From positions 6,235,501 to 6,299,500 of the forward strand of contig OZ059894.1 of assembly GCA_964057225.1 (NCBI GenBank): a stretch of DNA of 64,000 nucleotides. The letters run 5' to 3'. The notes beneath the pieces were generated by a model that saw only the letters and a list, made by a program, of their open reading frames with translations, ran no database searches and was not told the DNA's origin. The position numbers were made by a program, and so were the translations under genes. The stretch comes from Auanema rhodensis (taxonomy: Eukaryota > Nematoda > Chromadorea > Rhabditida > Rhabditidae). Position 1 is the first letter of the stretch; every line of letters begins with the position of its first letter. This document shows positions 1-22,144 of the stretch, piece after piece.

Positions 1-10534
<10,534 letters not shown>

Positions 10535-11968
10535 CTAATAATCAATATAATTATATTTAATATTACAACAAATTGAAAAGAAGAATAAAAAATATTATGA
10601 GACATAATGAAAAATTTGACTACGTAAATACGTAAACGAATGAGAATGAACCAAATTAAGTGCAATATTGTTAGGAAATAGCTGATGAAAGCGGGTTTGG
10701 TTGGACAGACTCAGCCGTGAATGCCTCGCCGCTATAGGGTCCAATGCAAACAGCCCACCGAATACTGTAGCTAGCAACGGTAATGAAAGAGCGACATAGA
10801 TATCAAAGCAACCACATATGGACTTAATAAAAGTGAAAAATACTAGCAAATGCTCATGAGCAAAATATTCTGAAATATAACTTAACGCCTACTTCTTACT
10901 CCACACATCGCTTTAATGTGTTCTCTAATCACGAAAAGATAGATGAATGACATGACTGTCATCTGTAGATACATGTCAGTTGACCGCCGCTAGAAGATCG
11001 ATTCTGCGCGAATCGCATTCATTCAGATCATGTCTCTAATCATTACGAATATAGATTAGTCTATCAATCAGAAACAACTACTTCAACTAATCATGCCAAG
11101 AAATGATGAGAGAAGGAGGAAGTCTGAAAAGCATCAGCAGTGGCAGCAGACAAGACAAAGCAAGTCAACCAGCAATGGCAGACATCCCAGCTGACAGCTC
11201 AGCAATCAAAATACAGAATGGGGAAGAGCCCTAATTTGCATGCTAATCTCAATCTCAACCATCAAGACACCAAAATACTGCTGGTTTAGCAAATCCGGAC
11301 TTAGGAGCTAACAATAGACCTGGTATAATGAAGAGCAAGGGCAGTATGGTTAAACGAATAGCAAGGACAAGTAGGTGGAGTGAGATAGTGCTGATGATTG
11401 CAAAAGAGGCAAGAGAAAGGAGGAGTATAGTAAGGAGGAGGGGGAGGAGTGGAACAAGGAAAAGGAGGCGGATGCTAGTACCGGAGTTGCCGGAACAACA
11501 ACATATAACGCACAGTACCATAATACGTCATCTTTTCATGAAAACCTCTATAGCGAGAGAAACTAATTGTACGTGGCGACGATTATGGGTTTTTATCATA
11601 GCTCACAGGCCATACCGCAACACTTGATGAAAAAAACTTATCAGTCTTCAAATTACCTATTGATCTGGCTTCAGGAAACAAAACCCCCTAACAACGGCAT
11701 TAATTTAATCAATACCGAAATGCTTAAGAAATAGGTCCCTTCTATATCTGGCCTAAGACAATAGGTGAAATCGATCACATGACTTGTAATAGTCAAGGGA
11801 GAGAAATTCAAAATGATTAATGAGCTACATGAAGGTTGCCCGCAGGTGGCGCTATAGAAACAGGACGACGACAATATCTGACGAGCGCCGTATTCATACA
11901 TATGGACGTGCGCATTAAGAAAGAATAGATTGTGAAAAAAGAAAAAGCTATTCTTAAGAAGCTAACCA

Positions 11969-12109
11969 TTAGGCATCAGACTCACGATACCCAAAAGCGG
12001 CAGGACCAGGAACGGCAGACGCCACAGCATACTGTGCTGCGAGTGCAGTTGGGATTTGGAATGGGCCAGCCTCCTTGTTTGGTGCACACTTAATCATACT
12101 ATCAGCCTA
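11969..12109 (-). CDS. Unassigned coding-like exon upstream of unc-62
   Basis: The minus strand reads, from an ATG at 12097, a peptide containing GPFQIPTALAAQYAVASAVP and ending at TAA (11969-11971). Codon use looks coding and the upstream side has good acceptors (TTCAG, then TAG). A strong donor GTGAGT lies at 11980-11985, but splicing from it, or from GTATCG nearby, into either the 10534 or the 8747 exon of unc-62 gives an immediate stop or a wrong phase. It may be an alternative unc-62 leader exon joined to an exon I did not find, or the last exon of another minus-strand gene. Function unknown. Confidence 0.4.
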
Positions 12110-13189
12110 CTGAAGCTATTAAAATAGTCAACACCAACTGAGAGTAGCGGTATATCACAAAAATTATTTAAAGATTAAGTCAGAGTGAAGTGGGCGGAAG
12201 TCAAATATTTCTATCCCATTATACGGTTAATGGTAAACATTTTGATAACAGAAACGGATCCAGGTGGATTATCCTATTAGTCCTGGAGACGACGCAGTCT
12301 TTGATACGCCGCTCAGATAATTAGTGAATGAGAAGGGGGGAATACTATAATTGATGAGAAAATTGTCGGTTGCTAGTGATTAAGATAAAGTTACTAATTG
12401 CTAAAGCCATTGGCAAATCCTAAGATTTTTACAGTAGATTTACAGTTAATTGATTATTACTTATTTGAGAAAACTTAAACTGGAATATAACAATATATAG
12501 CAACAAACATAGTATTGATGAAATGGAATACATCATAATCTTCTAGAATAAAAGCACGAATAAGTTCTACTAGGTAAACTATAACAATAGCTAAGTGGTG
12601 AACCTGAATCACGTAACCGGTACTCATAACAGTGGGTTAGAATAAACTGTCATCTCACATTACCCTCAGATCTGAGCGGCTCCTTGTCTACGTCTTACCC
12701 CCGCAAACCGAAACAACTAACGAATTTGCATACGCCGACAAACAAAAGAACTGGCAGATGGCCAAAGTGAGATCATGATTTATGAGCAGTCAAAAAGGCA
12801 AAGAAATACTTAGATGATACAGTGATAGCCAGCTGTATATTGAAATAAATATCAAATTTCAAAAAGAGTGTTAAAAAACAAGTTGTAACTTATCCTCAAT
12901 ATACGGTTTTAATACTTTTTCTATTAATAATACTAAACAGATGCGGTAATGAAACATCAAGCCTAAATTTATATATACATATATATATATAATAGATATA
13001 GATATAACTTCATAACATAATGACAGGAAGACAAGAAAAATGTCAAAATGAAGATTATATGTATGGAATAAATAATGAAAATTGGTTTATGAAAGAAAAA
13101 CGATGTATAAATACAAAAATAATATAGTCAGACTAGTGGCATGATGAGCTTTAGCAACAATATATTCAAAATTCAAAATTTGAAATTTG

Positions 13190-13191
<2 letters not shown>

Positions 13192-13221
<30 letters not shown>
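13192..13221. repeat. (ATC)10 microsatellite
   Basis: Ten perfect ATC units in the non-coding region upstream of unc-62. Confidence 0.95.
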
Positions 13222-14063
13222 TGCCGATTGGACTACAGACAACAATGAAGAGAAGAAGGAGGAGCGACCTAGGTAACAGCTGCGAAAGTTGGCTGCACAA
13301 GAAAGGTCTACCTCACATTCGTCCTATCATAACGATACGACATCAACTTTGGTGAAAAAGAGTGATGATAGCTTGTCGATAATACAAAATAATAGAAGAA
13401 ATATTGCTATCATTGAGGAAAATTAATGGGCTGAGTTCGATGTTCAACGTAAGATTGACAGTTGCAGGAAACTTTTTAATTACAATTAAGTGAGAGTGAT
13501 GACATAAAATTCACACCAATTAAACTCCCGTAATGGACTAAGCAAACTGTTTTTGAAATACATACTAAAGATGTTTTAGATAGATAATAGAATAAGATGG
13601 TCAACGTAGTCATAAAAGCATTTTATGGTGAGATATATGTGCAATAGATGAGTATCGTAAGTAAATTTCAACAAAATTAACAAGACTTCTGACTTGCCTT
13701 GACGTGTTACTTAAAATAATATATCTGATACAATGTCAAATCATTCATATATCGTTATCAGTTTCATATTACTTTACATAAAAAAACTAACAAAAAAACA
13801 GCTTGCTCCTATCGTTATCTCGATAATGGACAATTGTTGCCAATCGAAGCAACTATATGTTTTACATTGTATCAATTATCACAGTATAACCAATACTTAA
13901 ACAAAACAAATCAAAAAGGAATAATTCTAAACTATACGTTTGTAATATAATATAAGAAGTCGGATAAAGAAACAGTTGCCCTTAGCCTAATCCAATGAAC
14001 TTAAGTGAGGATTATGTAATGGCCAGAAGCAAGTTACAATTAAATCGGCATGAGATATGAATC

Positions 14064-14255
14064 TTGGTTAAAGATATTTGGGTCTGGGATACTCGCAGAG
14101 CCGAAGCTTTAATAAGATTCTATCAGCAATATCTCGTGGGAACTGCTGAGGGTACGGTAGACAAATATCAGCGTGTGCAATGGAACGCGAAGTTAAAAAA
14201 ACGGAACAATAGGGAGAAGCTGATGGCTAAGCTACAAGATGAAGAAAAGAATTAA
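14064..14255 (+). CDS. Possible isolated exon, hypothetical
   Basis: Open frame of 63 codons ending in a charged helix-like tail (KLKKRNNREKLMAKLQDEEK) and a stop. Composition looks more protein-like than neighbouring open frames, but no partner exons, clear acceptor or family could be identified. It may be chance. Confidence 0.2.
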   Translation: MVKDIWVWDTRRAEALIRFYQQYLVGTAEGTVDKYQRVQWNAKLKKRNNREKLMAKLQDEEKN

Positions 14256-16680
14256 ATCATAGACAATGTCGTCAACGACACAGTAGTTGCGCGACATATT
14301 GTTTCTTTTAGTGAAATAAATCTGGCGAGTGGCTTGTACAGGGAAGACTGTCGCAAGTAATAAATCAACGACAGTTGCAGACATATGTACACCACCACAG
14401 AGAATGACAGTGAACTTATAAGAGTGAACTGCTTCCAAGCAGAAGTGTTAATGTTAAACAGCAAAATGAAGCCATATACTTGGTCATAAAAAAATTCTTG
14501 AGGTCGTAGATATGAAGGAAATAGACAAGAAGTGACAAGAATAGAATTGATGACCAATGTTCCACCAATCACGGCAGAAAGTTGACGAGGCACATAATGA
14601 GGGGCTAAATAAACTGATACGAACTGGTTAATTATCCTATGATGCGCCATACTAACAATAACTCATCCATTACCGATTGCGGACTATATATTGCGCCATA
14701 GATCGGATGATGCCTTATGGGGGCTAGTGAGGAAACTAGCGGCAGAAATGGAAGACCAGAAAAATCGAACGAAATACCCGCTGTGACTTGTCATCCATCA
14801 TTTCATCTTCATCTGGTCCGCCCTAATATTAAAATCAACGAATAATTTTTAATGCTATGAAATAACAAATATTTTTTTCCATGAAATAAAGAAATCGGAG
14901 AGGGGAGGTCTTAGGAGCTTTCGAATTGTTTTGCATGGGGTTGGAGACAGAATAATGTGGGTAGAGGGCTATGTACGTCACTCACTTTGAAGGGATAATG
15001 TGTGTAAAATCAAGAATGCACAACAGACAGAAAGAAAGAGATGAGAAATTATAATAAATCGATGTCGTGCTCCTAACCACAAATACAAGCAATTCATCAT
15101 ATGAATGTTTTTTTAACTTCAAATAATTATATTAATGTATATGTCATAGCCGATGTACAGTAAACTAAGAACAATAGTAACTGGCGCAAAGGTGAGAAAT
15201 TTAATCCACTTAAGGAGAGGGCATAACCGCGGGTTAAAAGGCTTCAGGTTTTTAGCACATAAAATAATAAAAGAACATACCTCTTTTGTGAGCTGATGCT
15301 GCTTGATGAGCTGCCAATAACTTGTCATATTAGTTTGAAATGGCTCTCACGTAAGATGTTCCCGTTAGGAATACGTTTACGTCATTAGCATACCTCTCAA
15401 TATTTTTACGTGAATGAGAGAAAATAATATCAACCATGCTATTGATTGATTATCTTTTTTTTAACTAGAAAAAAATAGGCGGCAATTTAGTGTGTACAGT
15501 TTTCTTTATATAGTTTTATATTTTGTGTACCTTGAGTAGTTGAAAAATGTTATTCATTGTATTGTTAAATTAATAATTAAGAGAAAACATTCGTATTTTT
15601 ATATGTTGAACAGATAATAAAAATATAAGATAAATTATGCCAATTGAACACGTTTAAGTATAAATATTCTTGTACTTATTATTACACTTTATACAATATG
15701 TAGGATATTATGTTAGTTTTTTTATAGCTCAATCAGTACAGATTTCTATATTTATATGTTGGATCATTAAGCTGATGGCATATTACCAAACCGTAAACGA
15801 GAGGCTGCTCGTGGCAGTTCGTAGTAAAGTTCACGAAATCTCTAACACAAGGTCCAAGGGCTTCTGTTATCCATCTGTTGAATTGCGTCACGGAAAGACT
15901 GAGATGAAGAAGAAGGGAAGACGATTAGTAATAGATTATCATTTTGTTGACCGCCAAGGACGAAATGCGGACCTCCTTTGATGTTCAGGAATCTACTTGC
16001 CGGGATGAACTGGGTAGAATCAGGAGGACAGGTTTGATCAACTGGAATAATGTGGTAGGGGCATAATAATTCAGTTAGTTACAGTCTAGTAAGCTGTCCA
16101 AAAATAACAATTCACCCATTACGCCTAATTCTTATTTCAATATACATTGTCGAGCGTATCTATGTTGTAATCGAGTCGCCTTGAACTGATGAACATCAAT
16201 ATGAATACTCTTTCTTACTTAAAAAGTGACTTTTAGCAGAAGTTAATGATTCGCTCTAGTCTTGGTGGATGCTGTCACACACAACTCCGTTGAGCCGTCC
16301 AATATTTGGCTTCACCCATCTCGTGCTAAGCTAGGATGTTTGTAGATTACGGTATTCCGTCCAAATTCAATATTAGACTAGCAGTTGACAGCTATATCAC
16401 AATGAACGAACAATATAAGCAATCGGCACACATGACCGCTCCTTAGATAGCTAATGAATACAAGTCGATGATGTTAGCCATCCGGTTAAATAACCTCCTA
16501 TAGGGTACAGAAGATGCTATAATGTTAACAGAAGCATGTTATCAATGTAAGAAGCTTATCATTTTATTTTTATATTAAGATACAACCGCTTACAAGATGA
16601 CACATTTTCAAAATAGAATTGATGTTGTAAAACTCATTTCTTAGTTGACGCGAGACAAGCGTGGTTGTTCACTTATCAAA

Positions 16681-17848
16681 ATGTCGGATTCTAACAATAG
16701 TATGTGTCATTTTGGCAAAATATATATTTTCTTATTTTTTTTTTGAATTTCAGATGAAAATTTATCTCAACCAAATACTATAGTAGTAATGCGACATAGT
16801 GAGAGAATTGATCAAGTCATTCCAAATTGGTTAGGAAATGAAACTACGTATAAAAAAATTGACTTAAATATGGTATTTCTATTTGATTATGGTTTTACAG
16901 TAGTGTTTAAGCCTGCTTCACTTCCTGTTCAACGTTGTCTGCAACATTACCGGTATGATTCACCCATCACCATAACTGGTGATGCTATAGCACGTCTGTC
17001 AGGAAGAGGATTAGACTTGGTTAATCTTGTTCCAGGTATCATCATCTTAATTCTCTTTAGAATATGAGAGATATTATTTATATGTATCAAATATCATAGA
17101 TATCATATACTGTTCACCTTCATTACGATGTTTACAAACAGCATCACTTGTTGCACAAATGAGTGGGTCTAAAGCTTTACTAAGGTTTTTTTTTGAAACA
17201 TTTAATATAAATGTGAGAAAAGTTATTAAGAGTTGAACCAATGTTGTATGAGAATACTATCTCATATCCAAATAATATTCCACATTTTTTAACTAAAGAC
17301 GAAATGAAGAAATTATTTCCTATAGACGACAGTTATGTACCCTTAATGCCAGCAGAAGATGTAATTTCATTAATTTTTATCACTTGAAATGAAAAAAAAG
17401 CTTTTCAGCTTTTCAAGGAGCATGAACCAACTAGCCAGTATAACTTCCGTATTAACGAACTTATTCAGCGTATTGCTGTCTTTGGAGAACCATTTCATAA
17501 GTCCTCAACTACTGTTCTAGTATGAACCGAGTATCTGCTTATAATAGTCAAGTTGAATTGTTCAGATAGTGGCTCATGCATCAACTGTTGATATGGTAGT
17601 AGGTTTTTTGAGAAGCCGCCCTCGTATGAGCAGTGATGAAGATCTGGACAAGATCGGAGATAAAATACCCTATTGTGGCACAGTAACACTTAGGAAGGTT
17701 GTTGTGCTATCATCTTAAACTATCTATATCCAAGCTGAATCATTTACAGAAAGGACGTTATTGGTCTCCAGACTATTATGCTATTCCATTCAACACGAAT
17801 AGCATGTTCACAAATCGTATGAACTGTAAATTTCTTAATAGACCGTAA
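16681..17848 (+). CDS. Histidine-phosphatase (phosphoglycerate-mutase-like) protein, UBASH3/STS type
   Basis: Predicted 272-residue protein from eight exons: 16681-16699, 16754-16872, 16912-17035, 17100-17184, 17231-17360, 17409-17519, 17566-17697 and 17750-17848. All phases close (819 nt). The catalytic first-histidine motif is VVMRHSERID near residue 20. YCSPSLRCLQTASLVAQM matches the conserved SPxxRCxQTA segment, RVEPMLYE the RxEPGLxEW segment, and IVAHASTVD carries the second histidine. This resembles the C-terminal phosphatase domain of UBASH3/STS proteins, but the UBA and SH3 domains are absent. Such stand-alone forms are common in nematodes. The substrate is unknown: a phosphotyrosine is possible, and several nematode paralogs may be inactive. 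The third intron-exon junction uses TTTAAG, and that 39-nt intron is in frame and stop-free. Convergent with the guanylyl cyclase, 171 bp away. Confidence 0.85.
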
Positions 17849-18019
17849 TTTATGAATCATGAACAGTAGTGCTGTAGGAAATATTTCATTTGTCATATTT
17901 TTATTTTAAATATGATTAAAATATGTACAAAATGGAAGATATTTAATTGGAAGACGTAGCATATATTATATGGTTTTCCATTATATTCCCTGTTTAAAAC
18001 ATGAGGCTTCTGTATTTCA

Positions 18020-21000
18020 TCATAATATTGCTTTTACCGGATTTTCTCTGGCAGTAACACTTTTCTTATAATCTGAGTATATTCCAATCGGAGCTGTTGA
18101 TCGGGAACTTCGTGGCGTGACACTTCGTTGATCGGGTGTTGTTGGCAAGCTTTCAAAAGCGATCGGAGGAGTCTCAACTGATGAAAATAGTTTTTTCCTA
18201 AACATATTATGGTAACATACTTTTTCTTTCTTTAATGATGGATTGCAGTGGTGGTGGACTGTTTTCACCTTCTATACGACTTATTAACCAGAAAGTCTCC
18301 ATGACCCCTTTTCCCTAAAAGCTCTAGGTTGAAAACATCATCATGTCTCTAAGGGATACCTTAATAATAACTTCACCCCGACTTTCTGTACGAAAACCTC
18401 CTATTACTTCAGTTATCATATGATGAGCTTCCGATGAAAGATGAATATGACCAGCTATTAACAAAGAAAACATTTTCCTCATATTATTAAAGACTTACAT
18501 TTTCCATTACTCTCCATTCTACTAGCTGTATTTACAGTATCTCCGAACAAACAATATCTGGGCATAGTTAATCCGACAACTCCTGCCACTACAGAACCTG
18601 CAAATAATTGTTTTCTTTATCTTCGAACTAATATATTAGAACCTGAATGAACTCCGATACGAAGATTTATTCGCTCAGAAGGCATATGTGAAATTCTGAA
18701 ATCTCTAACTCCAGCCATGAAAGCTAAAGAAAGATTAGCAATAGCCCGAGCATGCTCATTTCCGTTCCGATGTGGAAGACCGGAAACACATAAATATCCA
18801 TCACCAATAGTTTCAACCTAATTTCAAATATTATGAAACAGTTATAAGATTATATAATACCTTATAAACATCACTTTGTTCAATTATATTGTCTAATATA
18901 TTATATAAATCATTAAGAAGTGTTACAACCTGAAAATCGGATTCTTTTCTTCAACTAATAGGTGCAAATACCTGTAGTGGTGTAGATTTACTAGCTAATA
19001 TTGTGAACTGAACAACATCAGAGAAAAATACTGTAACACTGTCAAAGGTTTCAGGTTGAACTGCTTGTCCTAGTTTCAACTTTTCAGCTACTTGCCTAAA
19101 TTCAAATTCATATAAGTCTTTGGAATAAAAAAGAATTTTACCTCGGTAACATTCTATATAATAAAACATCTGATTTTTTCTTTTCTTCAACCAATTCTTT
19201 TGTTCTAGATGTAACTTCTTCTTCTAATGTAGCTGCATATGTTTCCATTATATTGAAAACATGATCCATTAAGTTATCATTTCTATAAAAAACTAACAAT
19301 AATAATGAAAAGATCTTTTTTTTGCCTTCCACTATGAAGAGATTTTAATAAATTTCTGATCTGATCTAATGATGGTCGTTTTTCTGGATCCTGACCCCAA
19401 CAATCCCGAATAAGTTCAAGCTAAATTCAATCGTTGTCAACTAAAAACAATAAAAGAAACTACTCACTAGTCCTGGATTTATGTCAATACTTTCATGTAC
19501 TGTTAATTCTGGACGAGGTGGTTGCCCCCTATCACGTTTAAGCCAATAAATAATAGCTGAAATGGGATTAAATTTTTCTGATAATGGTTAAAATATAAAC
19601 TTTCGGCTGGCTCTTTTCTGTTATCTAAATCCCATGCTGGTTTTTTGCTAATTAACTCCGAACATATAATAGCAAAACTATATACATCTGACTTTTCATT
19701 GCCATGTGTCAGACCCCTGAGAACTTCTGGTGCAGTCCATAACCAATCTACATATATCTTGATTGTCAAAAATAAAGAGAAATAGAAATATTTGCCTTCA
19801 CTACTCATAGTTGTAGCTTCTCTTATTTTTTCTAATCCAAAGTATGATAATTTGACTTGAAACCTTTCGTCTACCAAACAAGTTTCAGAAGTTAAATATC
19901 CGTGATATTTGATGAATGATTTGTGAATATAGCTTAAACCCTATATGTAATATTATTATTATTGATTATATGGAAAAAAATATTTCTTACTGATATGATA
20001 TCTCTTATTAATGAAAATATAAAGAAATAGTCCATTGTTATTGATCCTTTTGTTATTACATCTTTTAAACTTCCTCTACCACAATATCTCAAATAAACAC
20101 TTAATTAGCTATGCTATATGTTTTTCTATTACTTCCAAATTGACATTAATTCTGGCCCATCTAAACACAAACCAAAAAATAAATTCAAATTATCGTGTTC
20201 AGTTTGTCTGAGCTAAAATGTATGAACGATTCTTTCAAAAGTGTCTTGCTTTATACCTGTCTTAACTCACTAGCATCATCTTCATCTGGTTTTATTTTCA
20301 TGTTGTGTTTTAAAGCTCCAACCTTATCTCCCTAACAAAGAAATTGTTAGGAATTCATGAAATATTCCTATTTTACTTACATCTAACATGTAAAACTTAT
20401 AGTGTCTTGTCTCTATTTTTGAATCAAGTGTCATCTTAGTAACAATAGATGAAGGACCACTACTAATCGATCTGCTACTCTGTTCACCCTTTGGCTAAAT
20501 ATTTTCATGAAACGTTGAAAAAAAAACATTAAAAACTACTTTTTTTTGTATAGTTTGTAATTGTGAGTAAGGAACTTGCCACATCATATTGAGCCTTTCC
20601 ATTTCTTTTCGTTTCGACCTTAATTTTAAAAATTCTTTTAAAATGAAAATAATTTTTTTGAGGTGTGTTTTTCATTCATTGTAAAAATAAAATCAATGAA
20701 CTAAAGTTCAATGTCTGCAACTTTTCTCACCTTATAGTATAAAAAACTCCTGAAATTGCTGCTGCAATTGCAAAGAAGATAAGAACACCAGCTATGATTA
20801 CCCAAACTAGATAGTTGGAAACAAAATCAACTGGACACTAAATGAATATATTGCATTCATTTCATGAAAAATTCATAATTGGTACGTTATCTCCTTTGAA
20901 GCCACATATTGGCACCACAAGAGGTGGACCTTTATTTTCACGATTAACGAAAACTTCGGCAACACTGGTGTAGTGTGGAGTAAAATTCTGAATTTCATAT

Positions 21001-22111
21001 AGATGGAAACCTTCAGAAGAAAAAAACGTACAGATGCATATCCGTTGACATAGACAGCACCATATTCTTCTGGTGAACCTTGACGATTTAAGGCTCGTAG
21101 AAAAAATGTAACAACTCGTGAGCTGTTTTCATTAAATTGAATCTTACCGGAAACACCTAACAAAATATTCTCTAGATAATGTAGTAAATAAGCAAGTAAC
21201 ACCTTGAAATTCAACTTGAGAATATGACATGATAAGTTTGCCATCGTCAACTAATTCAGATAAAGGCATCGTTGGATTTGCTTTAACTGTTGCATTGATC
21301 ATGTAAGCAAGCATGAGAACAGCATCGTGCAACTGTCCAGCATACATAGATACCTGAAGTTATATTTCTTGAATTCAGTTTCCCCTATGCCTCAAAATAT
21401 CAAAGTTTACTTACACGTGTACGATTAAAACAATCAGTAGTACAGTAAAAAGGTTTCAATGCCATCCGTCTAATGACATCTTCTCCAAATTTTTCATATT
21501 CGGCAGAAACTTCACCTCCTGTCATTGCAATCTGTAAAATGTTTCAAATTTATAAAAAACTTTATACGTTTTCAACATCAGTAATAGCAAGAGTATATTT
21601 GAAAGCCTCTCTAGCATCTTCATCCCTCCCATCGTCAAGATCAGATTCCCATGCGAAGTGTTCCGTTCCATCTGGTCGTGTAATAACTAATATACATAAA
21701 TATGTATATAATAAAAACAATATTAAAAATAACAAACCATATCCTTTGCTTTTTGTATCAGCAAAAATATATAGATATTCATCATTAGCATATCCATTGT
21801 CATAAGCTGATAACATAAATTGTCTTTTCAACTCATATCCTTCCGCAAAGCATACAACAAATACTGTAAAATAATTATTCAGTTTAAAATATTTTGGAAA
21901 ATTAATTCTTAATCGTGAACTGTTATTAATATGAATATCATACTATCCATCTAATGTGCATATAATTAATTTTACATCAAATCAAATATTATTAATATGA
22001 ATACAAAGTGCATATACTAACTCATAGTTTGTATGTTTATTAATTCATCAGGCATAACCTATATAATCTAATTCAAAGCATGTTAATTATAATCAATATA
22101 TGTCTATATAT

Positions 22112-22144
<33 letters not shown>

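Larger units (their letters stand above)
10535..16680. other. 6-kb upstream region of unc-62, mostly non-coding
   Basis: This region separates unc-62 from the phosphatase gene on the other strand. It holds one clearly coding-like exon (11969-12109, listed separately), an (ATC)10 tract and weaker open frames at 14064-14255 (+) and 15780-15981 (+) that I could not connect to any gene. A GC-rich patch further down at 9890-9960, inside the first unc-62 intron, carries GGCTCCGCCCACCC and GCCAATAG and resembles promoter sequence. The size is consistent with the long regulatory regions of Meis-type developmental genes. Confidence 0.45.

Noticed and set aside
11255-11627. Overlapping open frames on both strands at 11255-11627
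   Set aside because: One strand is Leu/Ile-rich and the other Arg-rich, as expected from a GGA/AGG-rich low-complexity tract.
14252-14650. 132-codon hydrophobic minus-strand frame
   Set aside because: Looks membrane-like but lacks start context, splice sites and any recognisable motif; an overlapping frame on the same strand is equally long-lived.
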